Shown piece after piece: positions 45,688 to 54,071 of a stretch of 63,261 nucleotides of DNA. The notes beneath the pieces are model-generated. The model was not told the DNA's origin. It saw only the letters and a list, made by a program, of their open reading frames with translations, and did no database searches. Origin of the DNA: Bacillota bacterium (GTDB lineage Bacteria > Bacillota > UBA4882 > UBA8346). Within the stretch, counting starts at the first letter, position 1. Each line of letters begins with the position of its first letter. Location: assembly GCA_023436305.1 (NCBI GenBank), contig JAEZJQ010000092.1, positions 1 to 63,261 on the forward strand, given 5' to 3'. The position numbers and the translations under genes were made by a program.

Positions 45688-46620
45688 CTATTCTGCCTGA
45701 TCAACGGTGTAGGTTGAATTTTTTATGATTCTCATGATAAAGATCGATAAGATCAACCCAACCACAAAAATAAACCATCCGAGGGCGGAAGCAGCTCCCA
45801 TTTCCCAGTACCGGAAACCTTTAAAATACAGATAAAACAGCAGGGTAGCCAACGAGTTGTTGCGGCCCATTTGAAATACACCGCCGCTTTGCCCCACATT
45901 CGCCATTGCCGCTGGGATGTCGAAGATTTGCAGTGACCCGATTAATCCGGCGACTAATTGAAAGACAATCATCGGCATAAGCAGGGGAATGGTGATATAA
46001 ATAAACCTGCGGAACCAGCCTGCGCCATCAATTGACGCCGCTTCATAGTAAGCCGGGGATATTCCTTTCATTCCCGCCAAAAAAACCACCATAGCCCCGC
46101 CAATATACCAAAAACCAGTGATAATCACCGTCCAGATAGCGATATTAGGGTCTTCCAGCCAATAAACCGGCTGCATTCCGAATACTTTCATCAAAAGGAG
46201 ATTCAGCAAGCCGTAATCCTGGCTTCGAAAAATTGGCGCCATCATTAACCCGAAAGCCACCGGTACAATCAAGTTCGGTAGATAAAACAAAGTGCGGTAA
46301 ATGTAACCGCCTTTTATATTTCTCGCTAAAACAGCCGCAATGACCAAAGCGATACACAACCCTACCAGCATTGAAAAGACCATATACAATACGGTATTTT
46401 TAATTGCCAGGATAAACAGGGGGTCGTTATTGAATAAGTCCATATAGTTTTTAAAGCCAACAAATTTTGGTTCGGTTAATAAATCCCACTTGTTCAAACT
46501 GATAAAAAACGAATAAGCAAAGGGAAAGATTCCCAAACTAATAAAACCGATGATCCAAGGTAAAATATAAAGCCATCCTAAACGGGCGTTTTTTTCACTC
46601 AATCGAATTTTTCGTGCCAT
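45688..46620 (-). CDS. Carbohydrate ABC transporter permease (MalF/UgpA-like)
   Basis: A 310-residue CUT1-family membrane protein with six segments. The EAA loop is YEAASIDGAGWFRRFIYITI. GAGGTTTTAAACTT precedes the ATG, a modest site. It pairs with the permease at 44770 and the binding protein at 46791. A hairpin in the gap upstream may reduce its expression relative to the binding protein. Confidence 0.92.
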   Translation of the reverse strand: MARKIRLSEKNARLGWLYILPWIIGFISLGIFPFAYSFFISLNKWDLLTEPKFVGFKNYMDLFNNDPLFILAIKNTVLYMVFSMLVGLCIALVIAAVLARNIKGGYIYRTLFYLPNLIVPVAFGLMMAPIFRSQDYGLLNLLLMKVFGMQPVYWLEDPNIAIWTVIITGFWYIGGAMVVFLAGMKGISPAYYEAASIDGAGWFRRFIYITIPLLMPMIVFQLVAGLIGSLQIFDIPAAMANVGQSGGVFQMGRNNSLATLLFYLYFKGFRYWEMGAASALGWFIFVVGLILSIFIMRIIKNSTYTVDQAE

Positions 46621-46640
46621 AAGTTTAAAACCTCCTGATG

Positions 46641-46673
46641 ACCAGCCGGCAGGAGAAAATCCCGCCGACTGGT
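46641..46673 (-). promoter_or_regulatory. Stem-loop between binding-protein and permease genes
   Basis: A 14-bp stem with two mismatches (46641-46654 with 46660-46673) has a 5-base loop. Such hairpins after the binding-protein gene commonly stabilise its mRNA or attenuate readthrough into the permeases. Confidence 0.55.
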
Positions 46674-46790
46674 TTTACGGATTTCTTTTCAGAACTTTAT
46701 TAACATTTCATTTTCCCGGATGCGAGCCGAACAACTCCGATTTACGTAATGTGTAATAATAAACAGGCATTCAGGGTAGTAACTCAAAAT

Positions 46791-48059
46791 TTATTCGGCA
46801 TAAATCTTTTTAATTACCGCATTGCCTTCACTTTCGAGTTTCTTGGCGCATTCCGCGGCGGTAATACGGCCTTGGAGCAGGTCGTTAATAATATTGGTGG
46901 TTACGGTATTGAACTCCTCGCTGGGGAGCATCGGGCCTGTGATTACGTATGGTAGTTCATTATAGTAAGCATCCATAATATCGGCGGAATATTGAGCCGG
47001 ATTCTTCTTTGCGGTTTCCATGGCTTTGGCGTTGGCCGGCAGGTCACCGGTCTTGGTGAATTCTAACTGGCCTTGGACGGAGCCAACCCATTTAATGAAT
47101 TTCCAGGCCGCAGCAGCTTTCTTGGAACCCTTGGAGATGGCTAGGAAATTAACATAACCGAAGTTGGCGCGTTTTTTACCCGCGAAAGACGGAGTGGCGC
47201 CGATATTGATCTTATTGTCCAGGATAGAGGAGATACTCCAGGGGCCGGTTTGGACGATAGCCACTTTTTTGGTATTCAGAGCGGAATCGGGGCTGCCCCA
47301 AGGTCCGTTCCACTGGTCGGAGAACGGGACATTGATTTGATCCTTGAACAGATCAGCAAAATATTGGAGTCCGGCGATTCCTTCCGGGGTATTGACAGTG
47401 ACTTTGGTGGGTCGGGTATAGTTATCAACGAAACTGCCGCCGGCTTGCACCACGCAGGCTTCCCACATCTGGGTGGGGTGGAGGTTACAAGCATACTGAG
47501 TTACTTTACCATTTTGATCGACTTTGGTTAATTTCTTGCCGATTTTCACAAATTCTTCCCAGGTCATGGGCTTGGTTTTGTCGGGCATTGGGAGTCCAGC
47601 TTCGGCGAACATATCTTTATTATAGAGGAAAGCGCGAACACCAACCCCAATCGGCATACCGTAAATTTTTCCTTTATACAATACCGGGGCCTGAACGCCG
47701 GGTTGCATCTCATTAAGTAATGCTTGGGCGCCGGAAAGTTTACTCATTTCATAGAGAGCGGCTTTGGAAACGTAGGGGGCGGATTGCAGAGCGGAGAAGG
47801 AAATAACATCATAAGCGGAACCGCTCATTATTGAGGTCTTCAGTTTATCCCAGTAAGCGTTCCAGGGTAGAAACTCCGCTTGTACTTTAATATCAGGATT
47901 GGCTTTCTCAAATTTATCGATTAGGGCTTGAAAAGCTTTGGCTTCTTCCATACTTGCCCAACGACCGTAGGTGATGGTGGTTACTTTGGCCGCTGAAACG
48001 GTCATGGTGAAGGCTAATACTACGATAAGCAAGCAAACCAGTATGAAATTCTTTTTCAT
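46791..48059 (-). CDS. Sugar-binding protein of ABC transporter (family 1)
   Basis: A 422-residue extracellular solute-binding protein. The signal peptide core is FILVCLLIVVLAFTMTVSA, and the mature part starts KVTTITYGRWASMEEAKAF. Typical CUT1 motifs include SGSAYDVISFSAL, YGMPIGVGVRAFLYNKDMF, MTWEEFVKIGKKL and AAAWKFIKWV. There is no cysteine at the expected lipobox position, so it is probably not lipid-anchored. The ATG follows AAGGAGGGT. It leads the transporter unit. Substrate is inferred to be manno- or cello-oligosaccharide from context. Confidence 0.92.
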   Translation of the reverse strand: MKKNFILVCLLIVVLAFTMTVSAAKVTTITYGRWASMEEAKAFQALIDKFEKANPDIKVQAEFLPWNAYWDKLKTSIMSGSAYDVISFSALQSAPYVSKAALYEMSKLSGAQALLNEMQPGVQAPVLYKGKIYGMPIGVGVRAFLYNKDMFAEAGLPMPDKTKPMTWEEFVKIGKKLTKVDQNGKVTQYACNLHPTQMWEACVVQAGGSFVDNYTRPTKVTVNTPEGIAGLQYFADLFKDQINVPFSDQWNGPWGSPDSALNTKKVAIVQTGPWSISSILDNKINIGATPSFAGKKRANFGYVNFLAISKGSKKAAAAWKFIKWVGSVQGQLEFTKTGDLPANAKAMETAKKNPAQYSADIMDAYYNELPYVITGPMLPSEEFNTVTTNIINDLLQGRITAAECAKKLESEGNAVIKKIYAE

Positions 48060-48365
48060 TACATACCCTCCTTAAATAGTTAAATTCTGTCTGTAGTAAG
48101 TAAAACCGTTTATTTTCCGGCCATCCCCCCTTTCGATATGCATAACCTGTTGGATCCCTCCACAAGTTGCTTGGGTAAAATCGCGGCGGATAGAACCATT
48201 GAATAAGAATTGCGATATTAAATAAAAAAAATTTTTCCACAATTCTAATTATTCATCGGCGTAAATTGGTTTTATAATTAGCAAACGTTTGTTTTAGACA
48301 TAAAAAACATCCAACATATGTTCACTTACTTTTGATAACAATATTAGTGTGGTTTTACCCGAAGT
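48060..48365. other. Promoter region of the sugar transporter operon
   Basis: The perfect palindrome CAAACGTTTG (48282-48291) has the central CG and A/T-rich arms typical of LacI-family operators. On the minus strand TATAAA follows shortly after it. No gene is present. Confidence 0.5.
48282..48291. promoter_or_regulatory. Candidate LacI-family operator
   Basis: CAAACGTTTG is a 10-bp perfect palindrome, about 225 bases before the binding-protein gene. Central CpG palindromes of this type are bound by LacI/GalR proteins, two of which are encoded nearby. Confidence 0.5.
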
Positions 48366-49400
48366 TTATAATGAATTTGATTTGACAAAATCCAACAATT
48401 CATTAACGTTAGAATACGCCAAACAGGTTACGGTGTCCGCGGCTCCATAGTAAATGGCGATTCTCCCGGTCGGCGCATCGGCTAAAGCGGCGCAGGGAAA
48501 GACAACATTGGGGACATCGCCGATACATTCATAATGGGTTTGTGGAGAAATCAAATAAGGAGCACTCCGGTGGATGACTTTCCACGGCTGCTCCAAATCC
48601 AGCAACGCCACACCGGCGCTATAAACATATCCGTTACATGAGTTTAAAACACCATGATAGATAAGCAACCATCCTTCACTGGTCTCGATGGGAGTAGGAC
48701 CGGCGCCGATCTTGGTGCTTTGCCATCCGCCGGTGGGGGACATTACATGACGGTGACGGCCCCAAAAATACAGGTCAGGACTTTCGCTATAAAAAATATC
48801 GCCAAAGGGAGTATGGCCGTTATCGCTGGGGCGGCTTAGCATGGCGTACCGGCCGTTGATTTTGCGGGGGAATAGAACACCGTTCCGGTTGAATGGCAGA
48901 AAAGCGTTTTCTAATTGGTGGAATGTTTCGAAATCATAAGTATAGCCAACGCCGATGGTGGGTCCGTGGTAACCGTTACACCAGGTTATGTAATATCGAT
49001 CTTCAATCCAGCAGACCCTTGGGTCGTATCCGTAAATAAATTTCCCGATCTCGGAGTCCCCGGATTGAAATGTTATCGGTTCGTTTTCGATATTCCAATG
49101 ATACCCGTCGTTACTAAAACCGCTATGCAACCGCATTTGGCGGCATTTATCGTCGGCCCGGAAAACTCCGGCGAAATGGCCTTGATAAGGAACAACCGCG
49201 CTGTTGAAGATACTGTTTGAACATGGAATCAAGTCGCGGGGAATAATGGGGTTATGCGCGGAACGCCAGATGATATCCTTACAATGAACCGGTCTGTCTT
49301 CCCAGGGGATGTTGGGTAATCCCGTTCCGTTAAGAATTGGATACTTACCGGTATTAGACGGGTTAGACGATTCGTTTGGTGGAATAGTCACATTCTTCAT
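48366..49400 (-). CDS. GH130 beta-mannoside phosphorylase, copy 1
   Basis: A 344-residue five-bladed propeller of family GH130, with no signal peptide. The catalytic region has GYDPRVCWIEDRYYITWC, preceded by NPIIPRDLIPCSNSIFNS, and later NRNGVLFPRKINGRYAMLSR and SDNGHTPFGDIFY. GH130 enzymes phosphorolyse beta-1,4-mannosides to mannose 1-phosphate. The length suits the mannooligosaccharide phosphorylase group (GH130_2-like) better than mannosylglucose phosphorylase. The start is uncertain: ATG at 49400 is used, with GTG at 49415 possible. A close paralogue lies at 52518, and its own promoter is at 49622-49650. Confidence 0.85.
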   Translation of the reverse strand: MKNVTIPPNESSNPSNTGKYPILNGTGLPNIPWEDRPVHCKDIIWRSAHNPIIPRDLIPCSNSIFNSAVVPYQGHFAGVFRADDKCRQMRLHSGFSNDGYHWNIENEPITFQSGDSEIGKFIYGYDPRVCWIEDRYYITWCNGYHGPTIGVGYTYDFETFHQLENAFLPFNRNGVLFPRKINGRYAMLSRPSDNGHTPFGDIFYSESPDLYFWGRHRHVMSPTGGWQSTKIGAGPTPIETSEGWLLIYHGVLNSCNGYVYSAGVALLDLEQPWKVIHRSAPYLISPQTHYECIGDVPNVVFPCAALADAPTGRIAIYYGAADTVTCLAYSNVNELLDFVKSNSL

Positions 49401-49621
49401 CCTTTCAATGAACACCTTTTATATGCAACTTGTATCGATATTGCAGTAAAATTGCAGAATTTTTTTGGTAAATCAGCAATTTTATTCTGGGAAACCCATA
49501 TTCTCGGTAAAATTGGTGACTTAGAATAATTTCCGTAATTGTAATTGAAGGATACATATTGTTAAGGTTTCAGGATGATATTAAACGAAGGAATAATATT
49601 GCATTTATTGCTGTCAACAAT

Positions 49622-49650
49622 ACCTTAACATTTCCGCAACAATTTGTCAA
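49622..49650 (-). promoter_or_regulatory. Promoter upstream of GH130 copy 1
   Basis: On the minus strand TTGACA (49645-49650) and TAAGGT (49622-49627) are separated by 17 bp. The spacer contains TTGCGGAAAT and is nearly identical to the promoter before lacI copy 1. Confidence 0.55.
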
Positions 49651-49744
49651 TAAACTTATATCGTAATATAATCTGACAATAAACTATAATGCCTTATCTA
49701 ATATTTATCTCCCGGGTAATCGAAAAATAAATTATTGGAATTAC

Positions 49745-50776
49745 TTACTTCTTAAGTTGAGGAGCTGCCGTGGTCGTTCCCTTAACATATTGCACACCAA
49801 TATAGATGCGGCGGGTTTGAGCCTCCCGATTATTGATACGCCATAAAAGTTGCTCGAATGCGGTTTTCCCCATCTCCTGGCCAAAAACTCTCGCGGTGGT
49901 GAGAGCCGGAGCTTCGGGGCTTTCTTCCGGCAGATCATCAAAACCAGCGATGGAAATGTCCTGTGGTATTTTATATCCGGCTTGTTTTAAGGCTTTACTC
50001 AATTTTTGAGCGGTTAAATCATTATTACAAACCCAGGCGGTGGGCATTTCCGTCACCCGTTTGACAGCCTGGTCCATAAAACCGGAATCCCAGATTTTGA
50101 CTCCCTTTTCTTGACCAATGGCGTAATTATGGTTGTAAGACAAACCGGATTCTTGAAGAGCATCGAGAAATCCCTGGTAACGTTGGGTCCAACTCCAATG
50201 TCCACTAATCTGTCCCGCGTAACCTAATTGGGTATGACCTAACTGGATCAGATTCTTGGTTACCATAAAACTCCCTTCCCAATCGGCGATTAAAATGGCG
50301 TCATGGGTAGTGGCGGGCAGATAATTATCAACCAGGACCACCGGGCAATCCATCTGTTCAAACCGGATCACATAGGAGGCGGAAAAGTTTCCGGTGATTA
50401 GGACTCCTTTAACCCGTCCCTCCCGGATCATTGCCGGAATTTCACCTCGTTCCACCTCTTCCCGGGAAACGGCCCTTAACAACAGATCCCAGCCGTTAAT
50501 CCGGGCAGCGGCTTCAATTCCCCGGATAATCCGGGACCAAAAAATCCCGTTAGCTTCTTCCTCATCAATTAAGAGCACGACTGATTTCACCTCCGGGCCG
50601 GCCGGTTTGTCGCTTTTCCGGTTTTTATAGCCGATACGCGAGGCCGCTTCCTGGATACGGTGTCTTGTGTCTTCGTTGACGCCGGGCTTTCCGGTCAAAG
50701 CCCGGCAGACTAAAAACCGGCTTAAGCCTACTTCAGCGGCTACATCATCAAGAGTCACTCGTTTCAATTTACCCAT
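49745..50776 (-). CDS. LacI family transcriptional regulator 1
   Basis: A 343-residue regulator. The DNA-binding part begins VTLDDVAAEVGLSRFLVCRA and has the hinge-linked ...EDTRHRIQEAASRIGY. The periplasmic-binding-like effector domain includes GVLITGNF, LVDNYLP, GFDDLPEESPEAPALTT. GGAGCG precedes the ATG. It probably senses a mannan- or glucan-derived sugar and controls GH130 copy 1 and itself, since both share a promoter element. The order lacI-GH130 mirrors the pair at 51243-53504. Confidence 0.92.
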   Translation of the reverse strand: MGKLKRVTLDDVAAEVGLSRFLVCRALTGKPGVNEDTRHRIQEAASRIGYKNRKSDKPAGPEVKSVVLLIDEEEANGIFWSRIIRGIEAAARINGWDLLLRAVSREEVERGEIPAMIREGRVKGVLITGNFSASYVIRFEQMDCPVVLVDNYLPATTHDAILIADWEGSFMVTKNLIQLGHTQLGYAGQISGHWSWTQRYQGFLDALQESGLSYNHNYAIGQEKGVKIWDSGFMDQAVKRVTEMPTAWVCNNDLTAQKLSKALKQAGYKIPQDISIAGFDDLPEESPEAPALTTARVFGQEMGKTAFEQLLWRINNREAQTRRIYIGVQYVKGTTTAAPQLKK

Positions 50777-50826
50777 TTTTCGCTCCGTTTTTATGGCGTA
50801 ACAATCTAATAATTGTAGTCAATATT

Positions 50827-50855
50827 ACTTTAATATTTCCGCAATAAATTGTCAA
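50827..50855 (-). promoter_or_regulatory. Promoter upstream of lacI copy 1
   Basis: TTGACA (50850-50855) and TAAAGT (50827-50832) on the minus strand have a 17-bp spacer. The 26-bp block 50830-50855 matches 49625-49650 at 23 positions, suggesting a shared operator within the spacer. Confidence 0.55.
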
Positions 50856-51030
50856 CCTAAATTATGACGGCCGGTATTTTTCACTGCTGAAATGATTTAT
50901 TGCATTTCGCCCGGGTTTTGTCTGGCGATAAATTGCCGAGTATTCATCTGTTTTTAATTTTATGAATTGCTATCAATTTGCATTCCACCAATCATCCTCT
51001 CTACTTTTAACTACTTTTAAGGAGGACTCA

Positions 51031-51099
51031 ATGAAGGTTTTTGGTGGGTTGATAGTGATTCTAACAATTTTTTGTGAAGATTTAATTCACCACTATTAA
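51031..51099 (+). CDS. Possible 22-residue hydrophobic peptide
   Basis: An AAGGAGG site is placed 5 bases before an ATG that opens MKVFGGLIVILTIF and then a short polar tail. The site is far stronger than chance positions nearby. It might be a leader peptide for lacI copy 2 or a small membrane protein. No relatives are known to me. Confidence 0.35.
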   Translation: MKVFGGLIVILTIFCEDLIHHY

Positions 51100-51242
51100 T
51101 TCCATTTCAGCGAATTTGGCATAAAGATGAATGGGATTGCAGATCAGCCGCTTGGCCTTAAACACAATGATTCAGTTGACCAAATTGGCCCGGACATGTT
51201 ATTCTTACAATTGAATAAATCTGCGATTAAAGAAGGTTGATT

Positions 51243-52265
51243 ATGGCGAAGGTTACCATGCAAAACATTGCCGACCAATTGGGGTTATCCCGGTTTGCAG
51301 TATCCCGGGCTTTAAACGGGGGGGAAGGGGTGAGCGAGGACACCCGGCGCCGGGTCGTCGAGGTTGCCGAGCAATTGGGGTATATTCAACCGGGTGCGTT
51401 TCGAAATAAGGATTTATTTCGGACCCGCAATATCTTATTTATGGTTGGCGAGGAGAAATTCACCGAACAGGCTTTTTGGCCTCATGTCATTTCCGGGGTG
51501 GAGTTAGCTACCCGGCAACGGATGCTTAATTTAATGATTGCGGTGATTAGCCAGGAACATGATGAACAGGGTATTGTGCCGGCTGCCCTGCTACAGAATT
51601 ATGTCGATGGCGCTTTGGCGGTCGGAGAATTTCAACCGGCTTTTTTGGAGGCTGTCGCCCGGCAAAAACAACCCGCTGTGCTAGTGGATATGGATGGGTT
51701 TAATACGAGGTTTGATGCGGTAACCACGGCCGATAGTGAAGGAGCCTACATGGCCGTAAGACATTTAGCCGAATTAAATCACCAACGAATCGGATTCGTC
51801 GGCGATCTTTCATTTGCCGGCAGTTTTCGCCGGCGTTATCAGGGATTTTTGCTGGCCAAACAACAACTGGGTCTGTATGACGGCCAGGAGTTAGCCTTAA
51901 CCAATTACGCTGAAAGCCATTATTGGGATTTGACCGAGGTTAAATCCAAGCTGGCCAAGGCGGAACAACTGCCTACCGGATTTGTTTGCGCCAATGATAA
52001 AGCGGCTTTAGTACTGATCACCGCCCTTTTGGAGTTGGGATTCAAAGTTCCGGATGATGTTTCGGTAATTGGTTTTGATAATATCAACTTGGCGTCCACC
52101 TGTTCGCCCGCCCTTACCACCATTCATGTTTACAAGGAACGTATGGGAGAAAAAGCAATGGAACTTCTGGAATGGCGGATCAATAACCCGTCGGCGCCCC
52201 GGGAAATGGTGAACATCAGCACGGAATTAATCATCCGCGATTCAACGGCGGTTGCTAAAAAGTAG
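51243..52265 (+). CDS. LacI family transcriptional regulator 2
   Basis: A 340-residue LacI-type regulator. The N-terminus VTMQNIADQLGLSRFAVSRA is the DNA-binding helix-turn-helix, and EDTRRRVVEVAEQLGY leads to the hinge. The effector domain carries DGALAVGEF, AVLVDMDGF, IGFVGDLS and VIGFDNINLASTCSPALTTI. Start set at the ATG after AAGAAGG. It lies 252 bases before GH130 copy 2, whose promoter has a 21-bp palindrome. It is related to lacI copy 1 but clearly diverged. Confidence 0.92.
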   Translation: MAKVTMQNIADQLGLSRFAVSRALNGGEGVSEDTRRRVVEVAEQLGYIQPGAFRNKDLFRTRNILFMVGEEKFTEQAFWPHVISGVELATRQRMLNLMIAVISQEHDEQGIVPAALLQNYVDGALAVGEFQPAFLEAVARQKQPAVLVDMDGFNTRFDAVTTADSEGAYMAVRHLAELNHQRIGFVGDLSFAGSFRRRYQGFLLAKQQLGLYDGQELALTNYAESHYWDLTEVKSKLAKAEQLPTGFVCANDKAALVLITALLELGFKVPDDVSVIGFDNINLASTCSPALTTIHVYKERMGEKAMELLEWRINNPSAPREMVNISTELIIRDSTAVAKK

Positions 52266-52306
52266 TTCTTATTTTTATCGAATGTAAACAAAATGTTACT
52301 AATAAC

Positions 52307-52335
52307 TTGTCTTTTTAAGTGGGCTATGTTATGAT
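52307..52335 (+). promoter_or_regulatory. Promoter of GH130 copy 2
   Basis: TTGTCT (52307-52312) and TATGAT (52330-52335) are separated by exactly 17 bp, close to the housekeeping consensus. The palindrome at 52337 lies over the expected start point. Confidence 0.65.
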
Positions 52336-52336
52336 C

Positions 52337-52357
52337 GTTATGTAAATGTTACCTAAC
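52337..52357. promoter_or_regulatory. 21-bp palindromic operator
   Basis: Half-site GTTAnGTAA is followed by 3 bases and its exact inverse TTACnTAAC. It sits 1 base after the -10 box. A partial related site (GTAAAC...GTTAC) occurs at 52284-52298, upstream of the -35 box. LacI copy 2 is the likeliest binder. Confidence 0.6.
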
Positions 52358-52517
52358 AATGTGCCAGCAGCGGTGGCTGTTTCCTACAATTTATAATACC
52401 TACTTTTCCCCGCGATATCGCACGAAAATGATTACAGTCCCCCAAAAAGTTTACCAATTATTAAAATAAATTTACGAATTATTAAAATAAATTTACGAAA
52501 ATGGAGGATACTACAGC

Positions 52518-53504
52518 ATGCATTCTCAAACAATTATCGGTCCAGCCTTGCCGAATATTCCATGGGAAGAGAAGCCCGCCGGTTGCCGGGATGTCGTCTG
52601 GCGTTCGAATCGGAATCCAATTATTCCCCGGGATTTGATTCCCAAATCGAACAGTATTTTTAACAGCGGTATCGTTCCTTACCAAAATGGGTATGCCGGG
52701 GTTTTCCGTTGTGATCACCGGACCCGCCAAATGATTTTACATTCGGGGAGAAGCGTGGACGGAGTAAATTGGCAGCTTGACGAAGAACCGATATCATTTA
52801 TCTGTGATGATCCGGAGATCGGCAAGTTTGTGGAAGGCTATGATCCAAGAGTTTGCTGGCTGGAAGATCGTTTTTATGTTACCTGGTGCAACAACTACCA
52901 CGGCCCCACCATTGGGGTGGCTTATACTTATGATTTTCAAAAATTCTATCAGATGGAAAACGCCTTTTTGCCGTTTAACCGGAACGGCGTGTTATTCCCG
53001 CGCAAAATTAACGGGAAATATGCTATATTGAGCCGTCCTAGCGATAATGGACATACTCCGTTCGGGGATATTTTTTACAGTGAAAGTCCGGATATGTGCC
53101 ATTGGGGGCGCCATCGTCATGTGATGGCCACCATCACCGGCCGTTGGCAGAGTACTAAAATCGGCGCCGGTCCCATCCCCATTGAAACCAAGGAAGGGTG
53201 GCTGTTGATATATCACGGGGTATTAACCTCATGCAACGGCTATGTTTACAGTATGGGGGCCGCGCTTCTCGATCTGGAACAACCTTGGAAGGTGTTATAC
53301 CGTACCGCTCCTTATATCCTGTCACCGCAAATGCCTTACGAATGCGTGGGTGATGTCCCGAATGTGGCCTTCCCGACCGCGGCTTTGGCCGATGCCCCCT
53401 CCGGAAAAATTGCGATTTATTACGGTGGAGCGGATACCGTGGTTTGCCTTGCGTTTACCCAGGTAGATGAGTTGATTGAGTTTATTAAATCCAATCCGGT
53501 TTAA
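52518..53504 (+). CDS. GH130 beta-mannoside phosphorylase, copy 2
   Basis: A 328-residue GH130 enzyme, cytoplasmic, closely similar to copy 1 along its length: NPIIPRDLIPKSNSIFNSGI, GYDPRVCWLEDRFYVTWC, NRNGVLFPRKINGKYAILSR, SDNGHTPFGDIFYSESPD. Expected to release mannose 1-phosphate from imported beta-1,4-mannosides or mannosyl-glucose. GGAGG precedes the ATG by 8 bases. Two copies may differ in chain-length preference, as with the two mannoside phosphorylases of Ruminococcus albus; that is analogy only. It has its own promoter and terminator. Confidence 0.87.
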   Translation: MHSQTIIGPALPNIPWEEKPAGCRDVVWRSNRNPIIPRDLIPKSNSIFNSGIVPYQNGYAGVFRCDHRTRQMILHSGRSVDGVNWQLDEEPISFICDDPEIGKFVEGYDPRVCWLEDRFYVTWCNNYHGPTIGVAYTYDFQKFYQMENAFLPFNRNGVLFPRKINGKYAILSRPSDNGHTPFGDIFYSESPDMCHWGRHRHVMATITGRWQSTKIGAGPIPIETKEGWLLIYHGVLTSCNGYVYSMGAALLDLEQPWKVLYRTAPYILSPQMPYECVGDVPNVAFPTAALADAPSGKIAIYYGGADTVVCLAFTQVDELIEFIKSNPV

Positions 53505-53584
53505 GACCAAGTCGCATTCATTAAATTGTAAAATACCGGTGTAACATATTATTGTTAACATAATTATGTTTTTATGAATAAACG

Positions 53585-53618
53585 CGGGCGCATTTTGCGC
53601 CCGTGCATCGGGATTTTT
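53585..53618 (+). terminator. Intrinsic terminator after GH130 copy 2
   Basis: CGGGCGCA and TGCGCCCG form a GC-rich stem. A T run follows after about 14 bases. Confidence 0.65.
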
Positions 53619-53730
53619 TGATAACGTTTTCATTAAACGTGCGAGTTGAGTTTCAAAAAAAGGGGGTGAACCATAAAGTTATATTATGAAAGAATTATTG
53701 CTTTTTCAAGCAACAAATTTTGAAAATTAG

Positions 53731-53777
53731 AAGGAGGATTAAATCACGCCACTAGGATGTTGGCGGTAATCCTCCTT
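53731..53777 (+). promoter_or_regulatory. Hairpin that would hide a ribosome binding site
   Basis: AAGGAGGATTA (53731-53741) pairs perfectly with TAATCCTCCTT (53767-53777), with inner CGCC/GGCG. The stem contains a strong ribosome-binding sequence but no gene follows, only the CBM2 relic. Confidence 0.5.
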
Positions 53778-54005
53778 CACCCCGGTTTAAACCGCTACAC
53801 CAGAAGTTACAGCGATCCCGACACTGACTTCGACTACCGGATTATGTTAGTGACCTTTTAGCATGAACGATTGGGGCAGCGGAGCTACAGTCAACGAAAC
53901 CATTAAATAACACCTACACGGCGGTTAATGGCCGGGCTTTAGTCTGGGCCTTTTCGGCCACCAGGCAATCACCAATCTGTGGTGCGATAGTTACACTTTT
54001 CAACC
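53778..54005 (+). pseudogene. Relic of a Thr/Pro linker and CBM2 module
   Basis: In one frame the sequence reads ATPEVTAIPTLTST, a linker like those of the two downstream cellulases. After frame shifts it gives SMNDWGSGATVN, TAVNGRALVWAFSGHQAI and TNLWCDSY, matching the CBM2 of the proteins at 54072 and 57559 almost residue by residue. Stops and shifts prevent translation, and the last third is missing. It is a decayed copy of the module, just upstream of an intact gene carrying one. Confidence 0.75.
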
Positions 54006-54071
54006 GGTTGTAATTGAGTTGTTTTTGGAAAATTGTTAAGTTGATTTTAGATAAAGAAGGAAGGTTTTGTG

